Of a stretch of DNA of 64,000 nucleotides, positions 36,501 through 45,235 are shown one piece after another. Position numbers and translations under genes: made by a program. Positions within the stretch are counted from its first letter, which is position 1, and the number at the start of each line of letters is the position of its first letter. The notes below the pieces were generated by a model, which was not told the DNA's origin, did no database searches, and saw only the letters and a list, made by a program, of their open reading frames with translations. Origin of the DNA: Flavobacterium tagetis (lineage in GTDB: Bacteria; Bacteroidota; Bacteroidia; Flavobacteriales; Flavobacteriaceae); the NCBI RefSeq assembly GCF_016735615.1, contig NZ_JAERSF010000003.1:682001-746000 (forward strand). The letters are read 5' to 3'.

Positions 36501-36986
36501 ATGAAAAAGTTTATATTTGCCTCAGTGCTTTTTATGAGTGCATTTTTTGCTCAAGCTCAGGTATCAGTAAATGTAAATATTGGTACACCTCCAAATTGGG
36601 GACCACAAGGTTACGACAACAGCAGATACTATTATTTGCCAGACATCGATGTATATTATGATGTGAATCAAAGCGTATTTATTTACGACAACAGCGGAAA
36701 ATGGGTTCGTGAAAGAAGACTTCCGTCAAGATATAGAAGTTATGATTTATATTCAGGATACAAAGTAGTTTTGACTGATTACAGAGGAGATTCTCCTTAT
36801 TACTATCACACAAAGCATAGAGCCGAATATCCGAAAGGTTACCACGGAAAACCTCAAAAAAATAGAGGAGAAAAACCAAAAGGCAACAACGGAAATCATT
36901 ACGGAAATGATAAAGATAATAAAGGAAAAAACAAAGGAAATAAGTCAGACAAGAACCACGATCACGGTAATGGCAAACACCATTAA
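36501..36986 (+). CDS. Secreted protein with basic, Gly/Asn/Lys-rich tail
   Basis: A 161-residue exported protein with a signal peptide (about 1-20, FFAQAQ). The middle has a Tyr-rich beta-type domain (SRYYYLPDIDVYYDVNQSVF and GKWVRERRLPSRYRSYDL). The last 55 residues are Lys, Gly, Asn and His repeats (GNHYGNDKDNKGKNKGNKS, ending NGKHH) and probably disordered. Homologues are widespread in Flavobacteria without assigned role; the YYYLPDI and KWVRE pattern is typical of them. It could bind polyanions or metal at the cell surface, which is only a guess. Confidence 0.75.
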   Translation: MKKFIFASVLFMSAFFAQAQVSVNVNIGTPPNWGPQGYDNSRYYYLPDIDVYYDVNQSVFIYDNSGKWVRERRLPSRYRSYDLYSGYKVVLTDYRGDSPYYYHTKHRAEYPKGYHGKPQKNRGEKPKGNNGNHYGNDKDNKGKNKGNKSDKNHDHGNGKHH

Positions 36987-37002
36987 TAAACATGACTAAA
37001 AG

Positions 37003-37028
37003 AAAACGCCTCCCATTGGAGGCGTTTT
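37003..37028 (+). terminator. Intrinsic terminator after the basic-tail protein gene
   Basis: Arms AAAACGCCTCC (37003-37013) and GGAGGCGTTTT (37018-37028) with a CATT loop. Confidence 0.92.
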
Positions 37029-37084
37029 TGATTTTTATACAATGAGTAAATAGAAAATATATCGTTTATATATTTCAAACATAG

Positions 37085-37104
37085 CCCGCGGTTTTAACCG
37101 CGGG
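37085..37104. repeat. Short perfect GC-rich palindrome
   Basis: CCCGCGGTT/AACCGCGGG arms at 37085-37093 and 37096-37104 around a TT centre, in an otherwise AT-rich gap before the fucP gene end. It may act as a minus-strand transcription stop or a dispersed palindromic element. Confidence 0.65.
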
Positions 37105-37170
37105 AAACGTATTGTGATGATTAGTGGCTAGAAAAATCCTTTTTAATCCAAATAATCTGTGGCTAAAAAA

Positions 37171-38475
37171 CTATTCAGAAACAGCTTTCACCTTATGACC
37201 AAAAGCCCCAAAAGAAAGAATAATCAAAAAGCAAACCAACGGAATAATATATCCCGACTGAATATCATCATGATTCATATCAATCAAAGTTCCCATTCCG
37301 TACGGAATAATTGCTCCACCAACAATCGACATTACTAGCCAAGAAGAACCCGTTTCTGTATTCGATTTTAAGCCTTTAATTCCTAAAGAGAAAATCGTTG
37401 GAAACATAATTGACATAAAGAATCCGATTCCTCCAAGAGCGTAAATCACTACGATTCCAGAACCGTAAATTGCAACTAAACATAGTAAAACGCTCATTAC
37501 GCAGTAGATTGACAATAAAACATAATCTTTTACAAAACGTAAAAAGAAAGTTCCAATAAAACGTCCTGCCATAAAAAGGAAACCATAGATTCCTAAGTAA
37601 TATCCAGCCGTTTTTTCGTCTAATCCAGCACCTTGCTGTGCAATTCTGATAAAGAAACTTGTAATACAAACTTGAGCTCCAACATAGAAAAATTGCGCCA
37701 CAACTCCCCAGCTTAAGTGTCTGAACTTTAAAACAGAGAAAAATCCAGGTTTTATTTCAGCCTCTGAATGAGTTGCTTTCATTGAAGGCAGTTGTACAAA
37801 GTAAAATATAATAGCAACCAAAACCAAAATGCTTCCCAAAACGATATAAGGCATTTTTACAGAAGCTGCTTCGCCTAATAAATAGGTTGCTTTTTCTGCT
37901 TCAGGCATTGCTGCCATTTGCTCTGGTGTATGATTGGTTCCCGAAAGAATGAATAAGGAACCTACAATTGGAGCAACCATTGCAGCTAATCCGTTGAAAG
38001 AAGCAGCTAAATTCAATCTTTTAGAAGAAGATTCAGCAGGTCCTAATATTGCTGCGTAAGGATTTGCGCTAGTTTCTAAAATGGTTAATCCGCATCCAAT
38101 TACGAATAGAGCGAATAAAAATAATTCGTAAGTTCTGGTATTAGCGGCAGGAACAAATAAAAATGCTCCAACAGCAAAAACTAACAATCCTGTAATAATA
38201 CTGTTTTTATAACCAAATCTTTTAATCAGCATTCCCGCTGGAATTGCCATAATAAAATAAGCAAAAAATACAGAAGTATCAATTAGAGTAGATTGGCGAT
38301 TGTTTAATTCACACGCTTTCTTTAGGTGCGGAATCAAAACAGAATCTAAATTGTGGGCCATTCCCCAAAGAAAAAATAGGCATGTAACTAGAATAAAAGG
38401 CAAAAGGTACTGATTTCCTTTTCCGCCTTCTGTCGGCACTTCGTGTTGATCGCCGGCTTGGTTTGTAATTTGCAT
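37171..38475 (-). CDS. fucP: FucP-type L-fucose:H+ symporter (MFS)
   Basis: A 434-residue MFS transporter with 12 predicted helices, matching the FGHS/FucP family: LVTCLFFLWGMAHNLDSVLIPHLKKACEL at the start (FFLWGMAHNLDSVLIPHL), the acidic Asp in the first helix, LVFAVGAFLFVPAA, CGLTILETSANPYAAILGP in helix 4 and GFFMSIMFPTIFSLGIKGL. Family members import L-fucose, sometimes other sugars, with protons. It is the last gene of the minus-strand operon that begins near 45197, which supports a deoxysugar as the substrate of that pathway. Confidence 0.85.
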   Translation of the reverse strand: MQITNQAGDQHEVPTEGGKGNQYLLPFILVTCLFFLWGMAHNLDSVLIPHLKKACELNNRQSTLIDTSVFFAYFIMAIPAGMLIKRFGYKNSIITGLLVFAVGAFLFVPAANTRTYELFLFALFVIGCGLTILETSANPYAAILGPAESSSKRLNLAASFNGLAAMVAPIVGSLFILSGTNHTPEQMAAMPEAEKATYLLGEAASVKMPYIVLGSILVLVAIIFYFVQLPSMKATHSEAEIKPGFFSVLKFRHLSWGVVAQFFYVGAQVCITSFFIRIAQQGAGLDEKTAGYYLGIYGFLFMAGRFIGTFFLRFVKDYVLLSIYCVMSVLLCLVAIYGSGIVVIYALGGIGFFMSIMFPTIFSLGIKGLKSNTETGSSWLVMSIVGGAIIPYGMGTLIDMNHDDIQSGYIIPLVCFLIILSFGAFGHKVKAVSE

Positions 38476-38502
38476 TGTTTAGATAGTTTTTTGTTATTTT
38501 TT

Positions 38503-38662
38503 AGGTTCAAAGTGACAAAGAGACAAAGGTTCAAAGTTTTTTAAAATTTTGTCGATTTGTGACAATCTTCTTTGTTTTTATCGAATTCGAAGTGGCAAAA
38601 GATTCATAGGTTCAAAGTTTAGAAACCTCTGTCACTTTGCAACTTTGTCTCTTTGTCACTTC
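38503..38662. repeat. Long inverted repeat between MaoC-like and fucP genes
   Basis: A perfect 19-bp inverted repeat, 38510-38528 with 38643-38661 (AAGTGACAAAGAGACAAAG), encloses further pairing of GGTTCAAAG words. Its style matches the element at 17632-17792. It sits within the operon and could attenuate fucP expression or process the message. Confidence 0.8.
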
Positions 38663-38670
38663 TAGAAAAA

Positions 38671-39111
38671 TTATTTTTTCTTCACTAAAAGTAAGTGATC
38701 ACATACCAAAACGACTTCACCGCGTTGATTAATGATTTTTACATGTTCGGTTACGGTTCCCATTTCTGGATTTTTGGCTTCTCCTTTTTCAGAAATAGTA
38801 ATTTCAGAGTGAATAGTGTCGCCAATATGAACTGGTTTTACAAAACGCATTTTGTCGTAACCTCTAGAAAAAGCTTCTGGATTTATTTCCGAAGCGGTTA
38901 ATCCAATTCCGATGGCAAACACCATGGTTCCGTGCGCAATTCTTTGTCCGAATGGCTGAGTTTTGCACCATTCTTCGTCCATGTGATGAGGGAAGAAATC
39001 TCCTGTGTGTCCGGCATGAACCACAAAATCGGTTTCTGTAATGGTTCTGCCTAAAGTTACTCGTTTGTCGTCGATTTGATAATCTTCGAAAAAAGTCGAT
39101 TTAAAATACAT
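38671..39111 (-). CDS. MaoC-like (R)-specific enoyl-CoA hydratase/dehydratase
   Basis: A 146-residue hot-dog-fold protein. The catalytic motif of hydratase-2 proteins is visible: [17 protein letters not shown], with the Asp and His dyad, followed by [18 protein letters not shown]. The length fits a single-domain MaoC hydratase. Such enzymes add or remove water at C2-C3 of CoA thioesters. In this operon it accompanies two CoA-transferases and sugar-acid enzymes, so its natural substrate may be a polyhydroxyacyl-CoA; this is inference. The transcript order places it between the Gfo/Idh gene and fucP. Confidence 0.85.
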   Translation of the reverse strand: MYFKSTFFEDYQIDDKRVTLGRTITETDFVVHAGHTGDFFPHHMDEEWCKTQPFGQRIAHGTMVFAIGIGLTASEINPEAFSRGYDKMRFVKPVHIGDTIHSEITISEKGEAKNPEMGTVTEHVKIINQRGEVVLVCDHLLLVKKK

Positions 39112-39207
39112 ATTATAGATATTTTTTGTCGGCCTTACTTAAAAAATACGTTTGTTTTGAAGAAGGCTTAAATTTGTTTTTTTTGGTTTTGAAATATAGT
39201 GTTTTAA

Positions 39208-40281
39208 TTACACTTCATCAAAAGAAATTCCGCCGTTTTTGTTACTTTCATAACAAGCTTCTACAACTTTCATTGTTCCTAAAACATCCTGAACGCTGGC
39301 AGATAAAACTGAGTCAGAACCCTCTTTGTAACGCATCAAATTAGACATTGCACCAATAAAAGCTTCTGGAAACCACGAACCTTCCAATTTTACTTCTGTC
39401 CATTCATATTCCTTTTCATTATCTTTTTTTGGCAGAGCGTATTCAAAAACGTCTGGTAAACCGTCAGGATAATTCATTAACAAGCCCATTTTTGCTTTAA
39501 CAGCGCCCTTTGTTCCTTCCCATTTGATGTAGCTTTCCTCATGTTTTGGACCAAAATGATGATCGTGATTCGTATTGATGACAACATGTTTATCTTCTCC
39601 ATAATCTAAAATAATAGTAGATCGGCTCGATGATAATTTCTTAAGCGGATGTTTAGCCGTTTTTGCCAATACACTTTTCGGATTTCCCAGAAAAGATCGA
39701 ATACAGTCAATATAATGAACACTATGGAAAAGAATCTCCAATCTTGGATGTTCTTTTATTAAAGGAAACAATTCCCAAGGCGTATTTACGGTAACTTTGA
39801 ATTCCAAATCGTATAATTCGCCAATAATTCCCTGATCGATTAAATATCTCGCTGCGCTTACAAAAGAGGCAAAACGCAATTGGAAGTTGATTGCAGCAAC
39901 GAGATTCTTTCTTTCGCAAACTGCTACAATTTCGCGTGCCTGAGCCAAATCATTTCCCATCGGCTTCTGAATCAAAACCGCAGCTCCGTCTGGCAATTGT
40001 TCTAAAATTTCGATGTATTGATCAGGTAAAACGGTAATATCGTAAACAGCGTTTGAAGGTGCATTTTTTACCGCATCTGCAACACTTTCAAAAACATGAT
40101 CGATTTTGAATTGTTTCTGTAAATCGTACGCTTTTGAGATGGTTCTGTTGGTAATACCAAAAACTTTAAAACCAGCCATTTCGTAAGCAGGAAGATGAGC
40201 ATCTTTTACAATACCGCTCGCTCCAATAATTACAATAGGCTGTTCTGTTTGGGGAAGTAAAGGTTTATAGGGAATATTCAT
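39208..40281 (-). CDS. Gfo/Idh/MocA-family oxidoreductase
   Basis: A 357-residue NAD(P)-dependent oxidoreductase with an N-terminal Rossmann fold (VIIGASGIVKDAHLPAYEMA) and the substrate-side KP motif as LIQKPMGNDLAQA in place of the usual EKP. The C-terminal domain is the open beta sheet of the family, with LFHSVHYIDCIRSFLG carrying the catalytic-type histidine. The family oxidises or reduces sugars, inositols and sugar acids. It follows the second SBP-like gene by 33 bp in the minus-strand operon and probably acts on the same deoxysugar series. Confidence 0.88.
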   Translation of the reverse strand: MNIPYKPLLPQTEQPIVIIGASGIVKDAHLPAYEMAGFKVFGITNRTISKAYDLQKQFKIDHVFESVADAVKNAPSNAVYDITVLPDQYIEILEQLPDGAAVLIQKPMGNDLAQAREIVAVCERKNLVAAINFQLRFASFVSAARYLIDQGIIGELYDLEFKVTVNTPWELFPLIKEHPRLEILFHSVHYIDCIRSFLGNPKSVLAKTAKHPLKKLSSSRSTIILDYGEDKHVVINTNHDHHFGPKHEESYIKWEGTKGAVKAKMGLLMNYPDGLPDVFEYALPKKDNEKEYEWTEVKLEGSWFPEAFIGAMSNLMRYKEGSDSVLSASVQDVLGTMKVVEACYESNKNGGISFDEV

Positions 40282-40314
40282 TTGTTCTATATTTTGAAAT
40301 TAAGCCCGCCAAGT

Positions 40315-41571
40315 TTAATTTTTGACAGAGCTGTGTAATGTTGTTCCTTGACTTAATTCTCTAATTTTTTTCTGAGTTTCCTCTAAAAGTATTTCAGAAG
40401 AAATATCCGTTTCAATGGCTTTTAAAACTGCGCCGTCAATAAGTTCGGCTACTTTTGGCCAGATTGGGGTTTGAGGCAGTGTTAATGCATTTTCATGAAG
40501 CATTTCCAGTTTATGATAAAAAGGAATTAAAGTATTAATTTCTGCATCTTTCCAAGTTGATTTTCTGCATCCAATACCGCCTTCAGTAGTTAATAGTTTA
40601 TCGCTTTCGGGAGTAGTGGCAAAACGTAAAAAATCGTAAGCCAGTTTTTTATGTTTGCTTCCAGAACCAATGGTATACAACCAATATACATTCAAAGAAG
40701 CTGTTTTATGACCAGGATCGGATGGGAGGGAAGTAATATCGATTTTTCCTTTCACTTTCGATTCTTCGATAACTTCTGCCATAGAAGCAAATCCGAACCA
40801 GTTTATGGCCATTGCTGCTTGTCCTTCGGCGAAAGCCAAACCTGCTTCAACCGAACCAAATTCTCTCGATTTTGGATGAACCGCATTTTTGTCATTGACC
40901 ATTTTTCTGTAAAAATCCAATGCTTTTATAGCCGCTTCGTTATGTATATCAATATGATTATTTTTGTTTAATAAAGAACCGCCACGTGTCCATAATTGCA
41001 GGCAAAAATCGAAAACCATATTATGTCCGTCTGGATAATTGGCAAAAACAGCACCGTATAAATTTTGTTTGGGACGATTAAAGAATGTGGCAATTTCTGC
41101 AAATTCCTGCCATGTTTTTGGTGTATCAAGTTCGTAACCAAACTGTTTTTTAAAATTCTCTTTTTCCGTTTCGTTTTCGAATAAATCTTTTCGGTAAATC
41201 AAACATTCTGGACCGTCGTGAAAAGGAAGTCCGAAAATGCCGTTACTTAGTTTCTGCAAATGCAACAACGATTTATGCCATCCAAAAGGATAATTTTCTG
41301 GCGGATTTTCTCCAATTAATGGAAATAAATTAAGAACCGCATTTTCGTTTGCAGCGTCATAAATCCAATCGGTGTTAATATGGGCGATGTCCCATTTTCC
41401 TTCTTTTAGACCTTTATCTGAAATTGTAGTTTCATATAAATCATGAAGTTCTAAGGCAACCATTTCCGCTTCCATTTTTATATTATTTTGAAGTGAAAAT
41501 GCATCCCATAATTTTCGAAGTGTACTTTCGAAAGGATCGAATTTACGAACGGCGATTCTAATTTTTTCCAT
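40315..41571 (-). CDS. Family 1 solute-binding-protein homologue without signal peptide
   Basis: A 418-residue protein with the fold pattern of ABC sugar-binding proteins: AVRKFDPFESTLRKLWDAF, LHKLSNGIFGLPFHDGPECLIYRKDLFE (LFGLPFHDGPECLIYRK-like segment), TPKTWQEFAEIATFF, AFAEGQAAMAINWFGF and YDFLRFATTPESDKLLTTEG. It begins MEKIRIAVRK with no signal peptide or lipobox, and the window has no ABC permease or ATPase. Its start overlaps the stop of a CoA-transferase gene by 1 bp, so it is translationally coupled to it. A cytosolic ligand-binding or even enzymatic role is possible. It is paralogous in type to the gene at 44049. Confidence 0.82.
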   Translation of the reverse strand: MEKIRIAVRKFDPFESTLRKLWDAFSLQNNIKMEAEMVALELHDLYETTISDKGLKEGKWDIAHINTDWIYDAANENAVLNLFPLIGENPPENYPFGWHKSLLHLQKLSNGIFGLPFHDGPECLIYRKDLFENETEKENFKKQFGYELDTPKTWQEFAEIATFFNRPKQNLYGAVFANYPDGHNMVFDFCLQLWTRGGSLLNKNNHIDIHNEAAIKALDFYRKMVNDKNAVHPKSREFGSVEAGLAFAEGQAAMAINWFGFASMAEVIEESKVKGKIDITSLPSDPGHKTASLNVYWLYTIGSGSKHKKLAYDFLRFATTPESDKLLTTEGGIGCRKSTWKDAEINTLIPFYHKLEMLHENALTLPQTPIWPKVAELIDGAVLKAIETDISSEILLEETQKKIRELSQGTTLHSSVKN

Positions 41572-42710
41572 TAACAGTCAATAAATTCTTTAATAATTTT
41601 CTCGTTGTCCTGACCCAGTTTAGGAGAACCTTTTCCAGAAGTCAGATATTCGCCGTCGATTTTTATCGGACAGCGTGTTGTTTTATACGTATAACCGTCA
41701 AGCATTTCGACTTGTTGGGTAAAACTCAAAACCTTAAATCCGTCTTCAGCAAATAGCTGTTGATAGTTTAAAACTCCCGCACACCAAATGTCAGCGGGTT
41801 CTAAAATATCGAGCCAAAATTGTGTTTCCTGCGTTTGCAAATGATCGGCAAGAATATTTTTGATTTCGTCTCTAAGCGTAAATTTATTTTCAGGGAAAGC
41901 CAATAAAGCATCACATTTTAGTAAAGAAGCCAAAACAGGAATAGATCCCATTGCAAGAGCTAAATAGCCATTTTTGGTTTTATAAATTCCGTATGGCGCT
42001 CCCAAATAGGCGTGTGCGTTATTGGTTTTAGTTCTAACAGGCAATTCGCCTCCGTCATTAAAATATGTCGTAATCGTTTCGAACTGAAAATCAAATGCCG
42101 ATTCCAACATACTTACTTGAATTTGAGCGCCGATATTATGAGTTGCTTTTCTATATAAAGCGGCCAAAATTCCTTGCGCCAAATGTGCTCCAGCAAGCAT
42201 ATCAACAATCGATAATCCCATTGGAACTGGACCATCTTCCTGATTGCCGCTCAACCAAGTTAAAGCGGTTAAAGATTGTAAAAGCAAATCTTGTCCCGGC
42301 AAATCTTTTAAATCGGGATGTTCTCCAAAACCTGAAATCGAACCATAAATCACATTTGGATTAATGTTTTTTACTTGTTCGTAACTTAATCCAATGCGTT
42401 CCATAACTCCAGGTCTAAAATTATGCATGACAACATCAGCTTTGGCTAACAATTTTTTTAGTTTTTGAAGCTCTTCAGGCTGTTTAAAATCAATCGCAAA
42501 AGATTCTTTGTTTCTGTTGATGGTATGAAAAACCGACGATTCGCCGTTCATTATCAAATCAGAAGTATATAAAGTACGGCAGATATCTCCCGTTCCCGGT
42601 TTTTCAATTTTTATTACGCGCGCTCCCAAATCGGCCAGACGCAAACTCGCCGACGGACCCGAAAGAAACTGACTGAAATCTACAATTAAATAATCTTCTA
42701 ATGGCTTCAT
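41571..42710 (-). CDS. CaiB/BaiF class III CoA-transferase (copy B)
   Basis: A 379-residue class III CoA-transferase. It starts LEDYLIVDFSQFLSGPSAS, has ARVIKIEKPGTGDICR, VVMHNFRPGVMERIGLSYEQ and the catalytic aspartate in PGQDLLLQSLTALTWLSG. The family moves CoA between carboxylic acids (formyl-CoA:oxalate, carnitine, bile acids). It resembles the other copy at 42901 throughout but is not identical. Its stop overlaps the start of the SBP homologue. No fatty-acid or oxalate genes are near; the setting is deoxysugar catabolism. Confidence 0.93.
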   Translation of the reverse strand: MKPLEDYLIVDFSQFLSGPSASLRLADLGARVIKIEKPGTGDICRTLYTSDLIMNGESSVFHTINRNKESFAIDFKQPEELQKLKKLLAKADVVMHNFRPGVMERIGLSYEQVKNINPNVIYGSISGFGEHPDLKDLPGQDLLLQSLTALTWLSGNQEDGPVPMGLSIVDMLAGAHLAQGILAALYRKATHNIGAQIQVSMLESAFDFQFETITTYFNDGGELPVRTKTNNAHAYLGAPYGIYKTKNGYLALAMGSIPVLASLLKCDALLAFPENKFTLRDEIKNILADHLQTQETQFWLDILEPADIWCAGVLNYQQLFAEDGFKVLSFTQQVEMLDGYTYKTTRCPIKIDGEYLTSGKGSPKLGQDNEKIIKEFIDC

Positions 42711-42801
42711 TTTTGTGTTTGTTAAACCGTTTAATGGGTTATGTGTTTAATCGTTTTTATTCAACAATTAAAAATCTAATTTGATCTGCTGAAATCTGTG
42801 T

Positions 42802-42847
42802 AAATCTGCGTGAAAAATCTATGTTCAAAAGTATTTCACGCAGATTT
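42802..42847. repeat. Inverted repeat between the two CoA-transferase genes
   Basis: A perfect 14-bp inverted repeat, AAATCTGCGTGAAA at 42802-42815 with its complement at 42834-42847, flanked by more pairing of AATCTG words. It lies in the 190-bp gap between the two CoA-transferase genes, which otherwise would be a tight operon. Confidence 0.75.
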
Positions 42848-42900
42848 TAAAAAGATTAAAGCAGATTGTACAGATTAAATTAAAGCTGATGAGTGTTTTT

Positions 42901-44052
42901 TTACTCAACAGGATTAATAAACTCTTTATGTATATTCAAATTGTCTTGTCCTACTTTTGGTGCAGCTTTTTCGCTAAGTAAAATCTCACCGTCCAACTGA
43001 ATCGGGCTTCTGGTCATTACCAAAGTTTCGCCTTCGGTATTTTTTACGGTTTGTTTCAGTTGTAATTCATTTACAAAAGGCTGATTGTCTAGTTCTTCGT
43101 AATTGAAAACTTTTCCGCACCAAATGCCTTCTTTCTGCAAGATTTCAGTCCAATAATCAGAAGTTTGAGTTTGAATCCTCTCGCTTAAAATCGTTCTGAT
43201 TTCATCTCTTTTTTCAAACCAAAGATGTTTATCCGCGTAAGCGTTTAAATCTAAACCTAACACTTTTCCAATAAAAAGTAAATCTCCCATTGCAAGCGAT
43301 AAATAACCATCTTGCGTTTGATAAACTCCATAAGGCGCACTTAAAAAAGCATGTGCACTTCCTTTAATATCGCCACGTTCTGGCAATTGACCGCCATCAT
43401 TTAGGAAAGAAGTAATCGCTTCAAATTGTACATCCAAAATAGATTCTAATAGACTAACTTCTACTAAAACTCCTTTTTTGGTTTTGGCTCTTTTTAAAAG
43501 TGCCGCTAAAATTCCTTGTACAAAATGATTTCCGCACATTAAATCGGCTACAGCCAAACCAAAAGGAACTGGGCCTTGACTTTTTCGTCCGCTCAGCCAG
43601 CTTAAACCAGAAAGCGATTGTAACAATAAATCTTGTCCCGGCTTTTTTGCCCATGGCCCTTCATTTCCGTAACCTGTAATAGTTCCGTAAATAATCTGTG
43701 GATTAATAGAAAGCGCATTTTCAAAATCTAAACCGATTTTTTCCATTACTCCAGGTCTGAAATTATGTGTCATAATATCAGCCTTTTCGATTAGTTTTTT
43801 GATTAAAACCAAATCGTCTGGATTTTTTAAATCGGCTGCAAAAGATTCTTTGTTTCTATTAATCGTATGAAAAAGTAAACTGCTATCGTCTACAAATAAA
43901 TCTTTGATGCTCAATTGTCTGCAAGCTTCACCTTTTATTGGACGCTCGATTTTGATGACGCGTGCGCCCAAATCAGCCAATTTTAAACCAGCTGAAGGTC
44001 CTGCTAAAAACTGGCAGAATTCCAGAACAATTAATCCTTCTAAAGGTCTCAT
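42901..44052 (-). CDS. CaiB/BaiF class III CoA-transferase (copy A)
   Basis: A 383-residue class III CoA-transferase, parallel to the gene at 41571: EFCQFLAGPSAGLKLADLGA, RVIKIERPIKGEACRQL, IMTHNFRPGVMEKIGLDFE and the catalytic aspartate in PGQDLLLQSLSGLSWLSG. Its first codon overlaps the stop of the upstream SBP homologue (44049-44052), so the two are coupled. CaiB/BaiF enzymes can work as heterodimers of paralogues, so copies A and B may form one enzyme or may act on successive acids. Confidence 0.93.
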   Translation of the reverse strand: MRPLEGLIVLEFCQFLAGPSAGLKLADLGARVIKIERPIKGEACRQLSIKDLFVDDSSLLFHTINRNKESFAADLKNPDDLVLIKKLIEKADIMTHNFRPGVMEKIGLDFENALSINPQIIYGTITGYGNEGPWAKKPGQDLLLQSLSGLSWLSGRKSQGPVPFGLAVADLMCGNHFVQGILAALLKRAKTKKGVLVEVSLLESILDVQFEAITSFLNDGGQLPERGDIKGSAHAFLSAPYGVYQTQDGYLSLAMGDLLFIGKVLGLDLNAYADKHLWFEKRDEIRTILSERIQTQTSDYWTEILQKEGIWCGKVFNYEELDNQPFVNELQLKQTVKNTEGETLVMTRSPIQLDGEILLSEKAAPKVGQDNLNIHKEFINPVE

Positions 44053-45197
44053 ACCGTCTGAATTTTTAGAGATTCCGCGTAAAGCGAATTCATTTCTTCC
44101 AGTACTTTTAATTCGTCTCCGCCATTCATCAAATAATTGCGAACCACATCTCCCGAATGATCTTGGAAATACATGTGACCATAATATCTCGGACGAAGGA
44201 AAGCGCGCTCTAAAGCAGGTAAAGTATTTTTGAAATAATCGTGCGTCACGCTATTAATTCTTTCGCTTTTCCAAGCTTGTAAATGTCCTGGCTGGCCACC
44301 ATTATCGGTATAAATATTTTGCTGAACTTGTGATGAACACGTAAATTCAGCATATTTTACGGCTGTTTCAATATGTTCGCTAAATGAAGAAACTGCTAAT
44401 CCAGTTCCGCCCAAAGAAGAAATCATAGGGTTTTCATTCAATTTTACTAAATCATAAAAATGTAAAAGGTTTTGGCTGTAGCCAATACGAGAATAATTAG
44501 AATAACCATAAGCAAACGGACAATAGGCAATTTCGTCTGAATTGACCATTGCTTCATAAACCTGAATTGGATTACGGTTAAAGTTTTTAGGATCAATTAA
44601 TTGAGCTAATTCTCTAAACATTTGAAGCGCTTTGATTCCTGTTGTTTCAGAAATCACTTTTTCTTCAGAAAGAAAAGGAGCTTCACCCAAACTGCAGCAA
44701 AACATATAAAAGCTCATTAAAACATCTACTGGAATTCCGGCAAAGGCAACTAAACCTTTTTTAGCTAATGCCAATAATTCATCATAAGTTTTAGGAACTT
44801 CTAAATTATTTTTTTCTAAAAGATCCAAGCGGGCAGAGGCAACGGGAGTTGCAGCATCGATTGGAAGCGCCCATAATTTGTCGTGAAAAATATAACTTCC
44901 GTATGATTTCCCAACGGTGTTAATTTCTTGATCTTTAATATATTCGTTTGATAAATAATCAGATAACGGAAGAATCGCTTTGGTTTGCGCTCCAAAACCT
45001 GTCCAAGGATGATCGATTACCAATAAATCAAATCTTTTGGCTAAATCTTCAATAGAAGCATCTGCAAATTCTTGTAAGCTTCTTTTCTCCCAAGAAATTT
45101 CAACATCAGGATGTAGTTCTGTAAAACGCTGTGATGTGGCAACCATTGGTAGTAAACCTCTTGTATGATTCCAAGTTATGCCTTTTAATTTTATCAT
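44049..45197 (-). CDS. Solute-binding-protein homologue without signal peptide
   Basis: A 382-residue protein of the family 1 extracellular-solute-binding fold, starting MIKLKGITWNHTRGLLPMVA at the ATG read from 45197. It shows KAILPLSDYLSNEYIKDQEI, GSYIFHDKLWALPIDAATPV and LGGTGLAVSSFSEHIETAVK, typical of sugar-binding proteins. A longer in-frame start at 45323 would add a hydrophobic stretch, but this would run through the inverted repeat and promoter region, so I reject it. With the shorter start there is no signal peptide. It is the first gene of the minus-strand operon, coupled to CoA-transferase A. Confidence 0.8.
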   Translation of the reverse strand: MIKLKGITWNHTRGLLPMVATSQRFTELHPDVEISWEKRSLQEFADASIEDLAKRFDLLVIDHPWTGFGAQTKAILPLSDYLSNEYIKDQEINTVGKSYGSYIFHDKLWALPIDAATPVASARLDLLEKNNLEVPKTYDELLALAKKGLVAFAGIPVDVLMSFYMFCCSLGEAPFLSEEKVISETTGIKALQMFRELAQLIDPKNFNRNPIQVYEAMVNSDEIAYCPFAYGYSNYSRIGYSQNLLHFYDLVKLNENPMISSLGGTGLAVSSFSEHIETAVKYAEFTCSSQVQQNIYTDNGGQPGHLQAWKSERINSVTHDYFKNTLPALERAFLRPRYYGHMYFQDHSGDVVRNYLMNGGDELKVLEEMNSLYAESLKIQTV

Positions 45198-45235
45198 TTT
45201 TATATAGGAATTTTGAGTAGTGAAATCGTTTGAAA

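Noticed and set aside
40315-45197. ABC sugar transporter operon
   Set aside because: Only SBP-type proteins are present; there is no permease or ATPase, and the SBP homologues have no signal peptide.
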